Source of the DNA: Pseudolabrys sp.
GTDB taxonomy: Bacteria > Pseudomonadota > Alphaproteobacteria > Rhizobiales > Xanthobacteraceae
Length of the DNA stretch: 52,438 nt
NCBI GenBank assembly: GCA_022841665.1
Contig: JALHRB010000022.1
Location: 1 to 52,438, forward strand
Direction: 5' to 3'
In this document: positions 8,233-17,000 of the stretch, piece by piece
Position numbering within the stretch: the first letter of the stretch is position 1
Layout: each line of letters begins with the position of its first letter
Translations under genes and position numbers: made by a program
Notes under the pieces: generated by a model
Databases searched by the model: none
Seen by the model: the letters and a program-made list of their open reading frames with translations, nothing else
Told to the model about the DNA's origin: nothing

Positions 8233-9108
8233 CTACTTCTCGTCTTCGATCGGGTTGCGCAACACGCCGATGCCCTGGACCTCGACCTCGGCGACGTCGC
8301 CGGCCTTCATCCAGACCGGCTCCGGCTTGCGCGCGTGGCCGACGCCCGACGGCGTGCCGGTGAACAGGATGTCGCCCGGCTCCAGCGTCATGCCCTCGGT
8401 CAGGTAGACCAGCGACTCCGCCACCGGAAACATCAGGAGATCGGTGTTGGACGACTGCATGACCTTGCCGTTGAGCCGGGTCTCGATCTTGAGGCCCTTG
8501 CCGCCCTTCGGCAGCTCGTCGGCGCTGACCATCCAGGGACCGACGCTGCCGGTGCGGTCGAAGTTCTTGCCCATGCCCCACTGCGTGGTGTGGCGCTGAT
8601 ATTCGCGCACCGAGCCTTCGTTGCCGATCGTGTAGCCGGCGACGCAGTCGGTGGCGTTCTCCAACGTGAGATGCTTGGCGCGCTTGCCGATGACCACGAC
8701 CATCTCGCCTTCGTAGTCGAACTGGATCGACTTCACTGGCCGTTGCAGCGGGTGCAGATGCGGCGTCAGCGACGACAGCATGCGGAAGAAGATCGACTGG
8801 AATTTCGGGATGTTGTCCTTCTGCGGGCCTTCCTTGACGTGGTCGAGGTAGTTGAGGCCGAGGCAGATGATCTTGCCGGGGCGGGCCACCGGCAGCGCGA
8901 AGTTCAGGCTCGCGAGCGGGCGGCGCGCGGAGGCCGGCGCCTTCTTGGCGATGTCGGCCAGCGGCTTGAGGTCGCCATTGCTGGAGCGCAGCCATTCGCC
9001 GAGGTCGTCCGGCACGCTTGCGTCCACCGCCTGGAGATCGACGACGCTATCGCCCTCGACCACGCCCAGCCGCACGCCATTGTTCGTTTCAAAACCGACA
9101 ATCTTCAT
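8233..9108 (-). CDS. fumarylacetoacetate hydrolase (FAH) family protein
   Basis: 291 residues. The C-terminal FAH fold is clear: CLGLNYLDHVKE near residue 84, the metal-binding DYEGEMVVVIG (E-x-E) near 131, AGYTIGNEGSVREYQ near 158, and ILFTGTPSGVGHARKP near 248. Members hydrolyse or decarboxylate acyl-pyruvate-type compounds in aromatic degradation. It reads in the same direction as the Bug receptor, separated by the compound repeat. The reaction cannot be fixed from the sequence. Confidence 0.9.
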   Translation of the reverse strand: MKIVGFETNNGVRLGVVEGDSVVDLQAVDASVPDDLGEWLRSSNGDLKPLADIAKKAPASARRPLASLNFALPVARPGKIICLGLNYLDHVKEGPQKDNIPKFQSIFFRMLSSLTPHLHPLQRPVKSIQFDYEGEMVVVIGKRAKHLTLENATDCVAGYTIGNEGSVREYQRHTTQWGMGKNFDRTGSVGPWMVSADELPKGGKGLKIETRLNGKVMQSSNTDLLMFPVAESLVYLTEGMTLEPGDILFTGTPSGVGHARKPEPVWMKAGDVAEVEVQGIGVLRNPIEDEK

Positions 9109-9185
9109 GAGCCCTGCCCTGCACTTGTCGCCCGGCCGCTTCCGGACGGCGAGAGGCTTAGCGCAGGCGGGCGCGCTCGGAAAGG

Positions 9186-10187
9186 TCAGAGCGCCGGCCG
9201 GGGCCGGGCCGGCTCAGCGAGCGTGAAGGCCTGCATCGAGAAATAGCCGCGCGCGTCGGTCCAGTTGCCGGCGGGCAGCCAGCCGACGCCGCGCGCCAGC
9301 GCATTCAGCTTGCCCACGCTGTATTTGTAGCTGTTCTCGGTATGGATGGTCTCGCCGGCGCGGAAATCGATGGTTTCGCCGGCCACCTTCACCTTCTGCC
9401 GCTTCAGGCTGGCGAGGTGCATTTCGATGCGATGACGCTCGCGGTTGTAGAAGGCGTGGTGCTCGAAGCAGTCGCGCCGGAAATTGCCGGAAAGCTCGCG
9501 GTTCATGCGCGTGAGCAGATTGAGGTTGAAATCGGCGGTGACGCCGGCGGCGTCGTTATAGGCCGCGTTGAGGACTTCGGCCGGCTTGATCAGGTCGACG
9601 CCGACGATGAGCCTTGCGTTGGCACCCAGCATGCGCCCGGCGTGGCGCATGAACGAAGCCGCCTCGTGCGGCTCGAAATTGCCGATGGTCGAGCCCGGGA
9701 AAAAGCCGACGCGCGCCGGCGCGGCTTTCGCCTCGGCCGGCAGATCGAAGGGGTAGCAGAAGTCGGCCACCACCGGCGTCACCTTCAGCTTGGGAAAATC
9801 GGCGCGCAGCGCGGCCGCTTCCTGCGCCAGCATCTCGCCGCTGATGTCGACCGGCACATAGACGGCGACCTGCGGCGCGGCCTCGAGCAGGAGGCGCACC
9901 TTCTTGTTGGAGCCGCTGCCGAACTCGACCAGCGCGGCGCCGTCCGGAATGAGCTTGGCGATCTCGCCGCCTTGCGCGCGCAGGATCTCCATCTCGCAAC
10001 GCGTCGGGTAATACTCCGGCAGCTCGGTGATGCGCTCGAACAAATGCGAGCCGGCGGCGTCGTAGAAATACTTCGCCGGGATGCGCTTGGGCGTCCCGCT
10101 CAATCCCTCGACGACGTCCTGCGCAAAGGCGGGCAATTCTGCTTGTGCGGGCTGGCGGCGGGGAGAACGGGCAACAGCGACCATCAT
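9186..10187 (-). CDS. egtD: L-histidine N(alpha)-methyltransferase
   Basis: 333 residues, a full-length EgtD-type methyltransferase (DUF2260 group). Motifs include KYFYDAAGSHLFERITELP and YYPTRCEMEILR at the N-terminus, the SAM site LVEFGSGSNKKVRLLLEA, FFPGSTIGNF, and the C-terminal HTENSYKYS typical of the histidine-binding part. EgtD trimethylates histidine to hercynine, the first step of ergothioneine synthesis. It begins 14 bases after the egtB stop, so the two are one operon with egtB first. A second ATG one codon later has better spacing to AGAGG. Confidence 0.93.
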   Translation of the reverse strand: MMVAVARSPRRQPAQAELPAFAQDVVEGLSGTPKRIPAKYFYDAAGSHLFERITELPEYYPTRCEMEILRAQGGEIAKLIPDGAALVEFGSGSNKKVRLLLEAAPQVAVYVPVDISGEMLAQEAAALRADFPKLKVTPVVADFCYPFDLPAEAKAAPARVGFFPGSTIGNFEPHEAASFMRHAGRMLGANARLIVGVDLIKPAEVLNAAYNDAAGVTADFNLNLLTRMNRELSGNFRRDCFEHHAFYNRERHRIEMHLASLKRQKVKVAGETIDFRAGETIHTENSYKYSVGKLNALARGVGWLPAGNWTDARGYFSMQAFTLAEPARPRPAL

Positions 10188-10201
10188 GAACCTCTAAGGC
10201 T

Positions 10202-11461
10202 TCACGCGAATTCGGCCAGGCGCAGGCCGCTGAACTGCCAGCGCGCGGGCGGGTAGAAGAAATTGCGGTAGCTTGCGCGCGCATGGCCTTCCGGCGTGGC
10301 GAGCGACGAGCCCCGCAATACCATCTGGCTGACCATGAACTTGCCGTTGTACTCGCCGAGCGCGCCTTCCGCGGCGCGATAGCCCGGGTAAGGCAGATAG
10401 GCGCTGCGCGTCCATTGCCAGGCGATGCCGAAGGCGTCGGCGAGAAGTCCTGCGCGCGCCGCCACCTCCCATTCCGCCTCGCTCGGCAGGTGCTTGCCGG
10501 CAAAGCGCGCGAAGGCCTCGGCCTCGTAGTAGCTGACATACAGCACGGGGGCGGCCGGATCGACCTCTTTAAGGCCGCCGAGCGTCATGACGTGCCAGGT
10601 TCCGCTCTTTGCGCCGTTCTTCTGGCGCCAATAGCCCGGCGCCTGCCACCCCTCCGCCTGCACTTGCGCCCAGCCGTCGGACAGCCAGAGCGACGGCGTC
10701 GAATAGCCGCCGGCCTCGATGAATTGCAGCCACTCGGCGTTGCTGACCAGATGGCGCGCGATGCGCATGCGCGGGATCAGTTCATCGTGGCGCGGCAGCT
10801 CGTTGTCGAAACAATAGCCTTCCCCGTCATGGCCGACCGGATGGATGCCGTGCGGCACCTCGATGAAGCCGCGCGGTCCTTGCGTGGCGCGCGGCATCGT
10901 CCAACCGGCGTCGTAGACTGGATCGGTGGGGTTCTGCGCGAAGGCATGCAGGATGTCGGTGAGCAGCAATTCCTGGTGCTGCTGCTCGTGATGCAGGCCG
11001 ATCTCCAGGATCGAGAAGACTTCGCCCGCCTTGGCAGCCGGCACGCTCTCGATCAACCGCTCGACCGCGGCATCGACATGGGCGCGGTAGGCGGTCACCT
11101 CTTCGCCGTTCGGCCGCGTGATCAAGCCGCGCTGCGGGCGCGCGTGGCGGGGCCCTGCGGCGACATAATAAGAGTTGAACAGGAAGGGAAAACGCTCGTC
11201 GAAGATCCTGTAGGCGGGATCGTGCGGCACCAGCAGGAACTGCTCGAAGAACCAGGTGACGTGGGCGCGGTGCCATTTCGTCGGGCTGGCGTCGGCCATC
11301 GACTGCACGATCTGGTCTTCGGCCGACAGATGGGCGGCGCGCAGCTCCGTCTCGGCGCGCACGCGGCGGAACGCGGCACGCCAGGCGCCGCACGCCTCCC
11401 CGGCCGTCCGGCCGGCGCGCTGCGGCGCTACCGTGTCTCGCGAGCTCTCGGCGCGCCGCAT
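10202..11461 (-). CDS. egtB: ergothioneine synthesis sulfoxide synthase EgtB
   Basis: 419 residues. The N-terminal DinB-like domain has SPTKWHRAHVTWFFE near residues 59-73 and GLHHEQQHQELLLTDI, which supplies iron-binding histidines. The C-terminal formylglycine-enzyme-like (FGE-sulfatase) domain ends with LRGSSLATPEGHARASYRNF. The enzyme joins hercynine and a thiol (gamma-glutamyl-cysteine or cysteine) oxidatively. A GGAGG site lies 6-7 bases before the ATG. No egtC or egtE follows egtD in this window, so the pathway is completed elsewhere or uses a variant route. The about 230 bases upstream hold no gene. Confidence 0.93.
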   Translation of the reverse strand: MRRAESSRDTVAPQRAGRTAGEACGAWRAAFRRVRAETELRAAHLSAEDQIVQSMADASPTKWHRAHVTWFFEQFLLVPHDPAYRIFDERFPFLFNSYYVAAGPRHARPQRGLITRPNGEEVTAYRAHVDAAVERLIESVPAAKAGEVFSILEIGLHHEQQHQELLLTDILHAFAQNPTDPVYDAGWTMPRATQGPRGFIEVPHGIHPVGHDGEGYCFDNELPRHDELIPRMRIARHLVSNAEWLQFIEAGGYSTPSLWLSDGWAQVQAEGWQAPGYWRQKNGAKSGTWHVMTLGGLKEVDPAAPVLYVSYYEAEAFARFAGKHLPSEAEWEVAARAGLLADAFGIAWQWTRSAYLPYPGYRAAEGALGEYNGKFMVSQMVLRGSSLATPEGHARASYRNFFYPPARWQFSGLRLAEFA

Positions 11462-11692
11462 GAAATGCCTCCAAGACCGAATGAACCGGTATGCGCAGTC
11501 GATTTACGGATAAAGACGAACGATGGATGCAATTGTTCCATCGCCCGGCGGGGCGGACAACCTCGAATCCGGGCGATGCACATAAGTGACAGGCTTGTGA
11601 TGACGATGGCCCCCCCCTCGGCCCATACCCGTGGTCACCCACTAACGCATTGGGGAGGCTTGAGGTTCGCGCGCGGGATAGAATTCTGCGCG

Positions 11693-12445
11693 CTAGAACG
11701 ACAGCAGCGTCACGGCCGGCTTGACCTCGACCGTGGGCATGATCTCCGCGAACATCGGCGGGATGACATTGGCGCTGCCGAAGTAAGCGACGAACAGCTT
11801 CGACGCGCCCCAGTTGAATTCATAGGAATAGGTGTTGCCGGCCACGGTCGCGAAATAGCCGGGTGGCGCCGGCTTGCCGGTGCCCGGCCCGGTATCGCCG
11901 GACCGCGAATTGACCGCGACCACATAGGCGTTGTTGCCGCTGGCGTCCTGCGGGCCGCCGATGAAGCCGAAAACCGCGAGTTGCGACGAGTTGAACTGGA
12001 AGATGAGCTGCATCCAGTTCGGGTTGGTCAGGCCTTCCAGCGTACCGCTGGGCGCGATCGGGACCGCCGAGCCGATCGGCAGGGTCTGTGGCGGCGTGCC
12101 GATGCCGGGACCATAGGCCTCGATCCAGATCGGCGTGTCCGAATTCGCGCTTACGTTGGTGACGTTCAGGTTGTTGGCCTGCCAGTTATGCGTGAGGATT
12201 TGCGGCTGCCCCGCCAAGGCCGGCGCGGCGTAGAAGTTGGGAGCCGACCCGCCGCTGGTCAGCGCGAGTTTGCCCTGGTTGTTCATGGGCGACTGGTTCT
12301 GGAACGAGAAGATCATCGAGCCGTTCGGCGTCTGCGCCATGGAGGCGCCGTCATGCACGGCAAGCGAAAGCCCCGTCCCGGTCCAGTTTGCGGTCGTCTC
12401 GAGGCGTCCGAGAATGGAATAGCGGGAAGCGGGCGGCACGGTCAC
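11693..12445 (-). CDS. small paralogue A of the giant-protein operon (unknown function)
   Basis: About 250 residues from a GTG that overlaps the stop of paralogue B as GTGA; no nearby ATG gives a full-length copy, so coupling by overlap is the best start. Motifs shared with B and C, in order: MAQTPNGSMIFSF, ANNLNVTNVSANSDTPIWI, FGFIGGPQDASGNNAYVVA, and GYFATVAGNTYSYEFNW. The sequence is rich in Asn, Gly, Thr and Ser, with short alternating hydrophobic stretches, as in beta-sandwich proteins. No signal peptide, membrane helix or catalytic motif is visible. It is last in the leftward operon of the giant gene. I do not recognise the family. Confidence 0.72.
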   Translation of the reverse strand: MTVPPASRYSILGRLETTANWTGTGLSLAVHDGASMAQTPNGSMIFSFQNQSPMNNQGKLALTSGGSAPNFYAAPALAGQPQILTHNWQANNLNVTNVSANSDTPIWIEAYGPGIGTPPQTLPIGSAVPIAPSGTLEGLTNPNWMQLIFQFNSSQLAVFGFIGGPQDASGNNAYVVAVNSRSGDTGPGTGKPAPPGYFATVAGNTYSYEFNWGASKLFVAYFGSANVIPPMFAEIMPTVEVKPAVTLLSF

Positions 12446-13137
12446 AGGCTTTGCAACAACACCGTCACCGGCTTGGCCGTTTGCGACGACAGGTTCGCCA
12501 CGTAGATCGACACGGCGCTCCAGTTGAACTGGAGGGAGTAGGTGTTGCCGGTGCGCGTCGCGTAATAGCCCGGCGGCGGCGGATTTTGCGGCGGCGGGCC
12601 GGTGTCGGCATCGGCGTTGAGCCCGATGACGTAAGCATTGTTGCCAGTTGCGTCCTGCGGGCCGCCGATGACCGCCAGCGTCTCGGAGGTCGCGGAGTTG
12701 GACGTGAGGCTGAGCAGAATCCAACTCGGCGGCGTGGTGCCTTGCGCGGCCTGCCCGAGCGCGAGCTGCACCGGCGTGCCGGCGGCGAGCGGCATCGGCT
12801 GCGCGCCGGGAATGCCGGGGCCGAAGGCCTCCACCATGATCGGCGTGTCGGTGTTGACGCTGACGTTGGTGACGTTGAGGTTGTTGGCGCCCCAGTTGTT
12901 CAGGTAGATGCTGATCGCGCGCGCCAGCGCCGGCACGTTGAGCGGCAGCGGGACCGAACCGCCGGACGTCACCATCAGGCGCCCGGCATTGTTCTGGGTC
13001 GAGCGATTGAAATAGCCGAGCACAAGCGAGCCGTTCGGCGTCTGCGGCATGGTCACGCCTTGCGACTGGCCGAGCACCGTCGGCGCGCCGTTCCAGGCGG
13101 AATCGGCCGCGATGTAGGCGAAGATCGGTTCGCTCAT
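12442..13137 (-). CDS. small paralogue B of the giant-protein operon (unknown function)
   Basis: 231 residues, starting MSEPIFAYIAADSAWNG behind a GAGGG site. It shares with A and C the blocks TMPQTPNGSLVLGYFN, NNWGANNLNVTNVSVNT, VIGGPQDATGNNAYVIGLN and GYYATRTGNTYSLQFNW, in the same order and at similar spacing, so the three arose by tandem duplication. Predicted mostly beta from its pattern. It lies 72 bases after paralogue C and overlaps A by four bases. No homologue of known function is recognised. Confidence 0.8.
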   Translation of the reverse strand: MSEPIFAYIAADSAWNGAPTVLGQSQGVTMPQTPNGSLVLGYFNRSTQNNAGRLMVTSGGSVPLPLNVPALARAISIYLNNWGANNLNVTNVSVNTDTPIMVEAFGPGIPGAQPMPLAAGTPVQLALGQAAQGTTPPSWILLSLTSNSATSETLAVIGGPQDATGNNAYVIGLNADADTGPPPQNPPPPGYYATRTGNTYSLQFNWSAVSIYVANLSSQTAKPVTVLLQSL

Positions 13138-13209
13138 GCCGGGACCCTCGTTCCGTGATTGGCGCGCAACCCGGCGGCACCGGCCGCCGGGCTGCGTGTG
13201 CGCGTGCAG

Positions 13210-13917
13210 CTACAACGAGATCATCTGCACCGTCGCTTGCGCCGCCGTCGACGGCGACATGTTCGCCACATAGACCGCGGACGAACTCCAGTTGAACTCG
13301 AGCGAATAGCTGTTGCCGCCGGCGGTGGCGTAGTAGCCCTGCGGCGCCGGGTTGCCGGTGCCTGGGCCGGTGTTGCCGAAGCTCGAATTCAACGCGATCA
13401 CATAGGCATTGCTGCCGGAGATCTCCGGACCGCCAATGATCGAGAGCACCGTCAGGTTGGACGTATTCGACGTCAGGATGAGCTGCATCCAGTTCGGGCT
13501 GCTGTTGCCCTGCGCGACCGCCGTCGGCGAAAGCTTGATCGGGGTGCCGATGGGCAGCGGCACGGGCTTCTGCCCGGGCAGCCCCGGGCCGAAGGCTTCG
13601 AGCCAGATCGGCGTCGCGGCGGCGGGGCTGATGTTGGTGATGTTCAGGTTGTTGGCGCCCCAGTTCTGCACCAGAATACTCGGCTGCATGAGCAGCGCCT
13701 GCACAGACAGGAAGATCGGCTGCGAGCCGCCGGAGGTCAGCGCGAGCTTGCCGTTGTTGTTCATCGTCGCGTTGTTCTGATAGGCGAGCACCATCGAGCC
13801 GTTGGTGGTCTGCGGCATGGTCACGCCGTCCGGCGGACTGATGGTGACCGGCGAGCCGTCCCACGTCGTCGTGGAAAGGGCGGCGCCGAGAACTTGAAAT
13901 TTCGGTTTGCTGGACAT
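13210..13917 (-). CDS. small paralogue C of the giant-protein operon (unknown function)
   Basis: 235 residues from MSSKPKFQVLGAALST, with AGAGGG before the ATG. It carries TMPQTTNGSMVLAYQN, QNWGANNLNITNISPA, SIIGGPEISGSNAYVIALN and GYYATAGGNSYSLEFNW, the same ordered blocks as A and B. The frame is open further upstream, but that part is low-complexity out-of-frame sequence. It follows the giant gene by 127 bases on the same strand. The conserved C-terminal block and Asn/Gly-rich turns suggest a compact beta fold and possibly an assembly or carbohydrate-contact role; this is a guess. Confidence 0.8.
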   Translation of the reverse strand: MSSKPKFQVLGAALSTTTWDGSPVTISPPDGVTMPQTTNGSMVLAYQNNATMNNNGKLALTSGGSQPIFLSVQALLMQPSILVQNWGANNLNITNISPAAATPIWLEAFGPGLPGQKPVPLPIGTPIKLSPTAVAQGNSSPNWMQLILTSNTSNLTVLSIIGGPEISGSNAYVIALNSSFGNTGPGTGNPAPQGYYATAGGNSYSLEFNWSSSAVYVANMSPSTAAQATVQMISL

Positions 13918-14044
13918 GGATCCCTCTACTGTTTTCCTGGAGTTTTTCTGGACTTTTGTCGATCGACGCTTCGTCACGGTCTTCTCCTGTCGGCCTCCTT
14001 CCTGACGCTCTCCCCCCGGCCGGCGGCGCCACGCAAGCGCGGCG

Positions 14045-17000
14045 CTAGATCGGGTCGATGTCGGTAAGCTTGAGTTGCAGATTGCTGAACCGCAGCACCG
14101 GCGTGTCGGCGCCGCTGAGCGCCGCGTACAGCATGATGTCGAACACCAGCATCGCGCCGGCGGGCGTTGCGCTGGCCCCGTAGACGATGTTGTTGGTGCC
14201 CGCCCAGGCGTCGATCGCGGCGGCGTACAGCACCGAGAAGTCGCCAAGCTGCGCCGGGTCGTGGCCGTCGATGTCGAACGAGCGCGCCAGCACGATCGGC
14301 ACCAGCGGCGCGATGGATTTATCGTCGTAGGCGGCGCCGGTGGCCGACGGCACCGGGAAGCGGAACGAGCAGCCGACCTTGACGCGCCGCGTCGTGCCGC
14401 TGGTCACCCCGGCGGCCAGATGCGCGTCGCTCAGCGACCGCGCCTGCACCGGATCGGCCAGCAGGTTGGCCATGACGGTGTAGATGCGCTGGCACAGGCT
14501 CGACGGCGACGGCGGACAGGCGTCGCCCGATCCGAGGCTCGGCAGCTTGGCGACGTCGACCGGCTTGGCGTTGTCGATGAACGGCGTGACCGGCTGGCTC
14601 GGCCGCACCAGCGGCGTCATGTAGACGAACTCGGGCACGACGTACCAGTTCTTACCGTCGTTCGACGTCAGCTCGATGTAGTTGCGCTCGATCTGCACGC
14701 CGGCGATGGCGTTCTCGGCGGCGAGCACGTTGAGCGCGTTCACCGAAATCAGATGCGCGACGCCGACGCCTCCGGTCGACGCGTTCTGCACAGTGACGTC
14801 GATGGACTCGGGATTGCTCTTCGACTGCTGGTTCGGATAAGGCGCAAGGTTCTTGGCGGGGTCGAGCGCGGTCAGCGTCAGCGTGACGCCGGCGAAGCTC
14901 GACTCACCCTGCTCGGCCGTCCAGGACAGGTTGATGTGCTGGGTGGTGCGGTCGTCGTCGAGCTTGTCGACGATCACGTATGTATCGGTGACGTTGGCGA
15001 GCCTGAGCGCCTTGCCGAAGGCGAGGCTCGGGTTCCAGTCGGTATTCTTGGTCACCTCGGTGACGCAGTTGGCGAACATGCCGATCGAGTCGGTCCACTT
15101 CGGGCTTTCCAGATCTTGCAGGAACGGCCGGATGACGTCGGTCACGGCCGAGGTGCGCGCCAGCGCCGTGAACAGGTCGTAGGGCCCGTCGTCGGCGCCG
15201 AGCGCCTTCAGGCGGGCGTTGCTCTGCGGCGGCCGCAGGTCGGTGTTGTAGGTGATGGCGCTGTTGACCTGGTCCTGCGCCGCCAGGAACACCTGATAGG
15301 TGTAGAGGTAGTTCCATTCGGCGCCGTTGGCGATCGTCACCGGCGGCGTCGTGGGCGGCGTCCAGCTCTGGCTCACCAGCGTGGGCGGCGTCGGATACTG
15401 GCGGAAGACGACCGGGATGGTGGTCAGCGCGCCGGCCGGGCCGATGTGCGGAATGTCCTGCGGCGGATAGGGATCGATGAGCTGCAGCCAGAGCGAGGGC
15501 CGCGCCTCCCCCGGCGCGCCCGGCGGCGCCAGGAAATATTGCAGGTTGGTGACATTGAAGCGCAGGTCGAAGGGAATGGTGGCGCGGTCGGCGACGTCCG
15601 GGTTGCCGTAGAGGAAGGTGAGCGGGCTCGGGCCCTTGCTGTTGATCGCCACATGCGCGGTCGACAGCCCGGCATTCTGCCGCGTGCCGACGAAGGTGCC
15701 GTTGCCGGTGCCGCCTGTAAGCACGATCGTAAAGGTGGTGGCGTCGACCACCGTGACCGAATAGACGCCGTTCGGCGGCGTCTGGCCGCTCTGCATGGCG
15801 AAGACCATCAGCACGCGGTCGCCGTTCGAGAGCGCGTGCGCATTGACCGTCTTGGCGGTGAGCGTGCCGGCCTGCCAGCTATAGGCGCCTTGCAGCATCG
15901 CCTCGACCAGGCCGAACAATTCGATATAGCCGTCGGCGGCCGACGATACCGGCTTGTTCCAGATGACGTCGTATTGCGTGATGGTGTCGACCGAATAGGC
16001 CGTCATCAGCGCCGAGCGCATCTGCTGCTCGAACACCGTGCGCGCGACCGAGAGCTGACTGGTCGTGCCGGTGAACGGCGACTGCGCGTCGAAGAGCCAG
16101 TCCACCTCGTAGGTGGAGTATTTCTGCGCCAGCGTCTCGCGGCCGCGCGCGATGGCGGTGTAGGCGTCCGGCGCCACCTCGAAGGCCTTGGCGGCGCTGG
16201 CCGCGCCGAGCACGTCATCGACGGCCTGGAAAAAGGCGCGGTTGAGCTGGTCGAGATCGACATTGACGAACTGCCGCTGCGCCGGCAGCGACGGCAGGTT
16301 CGGCGGCATCTTCGGCAGCGGCACGGTGGCGCTGTTGAGCGTGTTGTCGAGCGGCGTGGGCGACAGGAAGCGCGGGCCGGCATTGGCGCCGGCGCCGATG
16401 GTGATGTCGAGCATCGACGCCTCCGCCGCCCAGATCGACTGCGCGCCGGTGCGCGCGCTGCCGGAGCCGTCGGTGGCGAGCTTGCGCGACTTGAGGGCGC
16501 GGCGCGCCTTCGCCGTGCTCGACAGATGCGTCTGTGGCGGCGGCGACGACGACTGCGTGCCGTTCATGCCGACGGCGAGCTTGCGCGCCGGGTAGGCCGT
16601 GACGAAGTCGGCGGCGAAGGCCGACATGTTGTTGGCGCCGCCGGTATTGGCGACGAGTGTCGCCGCCACGTTCTGAGCCGACGGGAAGATAATGGTGCCG
16701 AACTGGTCCTTGAGATAAGGCGAGATCAGGTTCGGATCGCGCTGGATGCCGAACAGGGTGACGATCTCGAACAACGGCGGCTGCGTGCCCGGCCCGTCGA
16801 TGACCATGGAGATCGTGACCGGCCCCGGGAACGAGCCGCCGCCGGACAGCCAGCCGACGATGGCGCCGACCATGGCGGTCACTTTCTGCGAGTCGGCGGC
16901 GCTGACCGGGAACTGCACGAGGCTCACGCCGTCGGCCTGCAACGCCAGGCTGCTCTCGACATAGAAGGAGACGCCCGGCCCGGTGATCTGGTCGTTGATG

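Noticed and set aside
11640-11692. Terminator after paralogue A
   Set aside because: A GCGCGC inverted pair is present near 11670-11690, but there is no T-run and the stem is short, so I could not support it.
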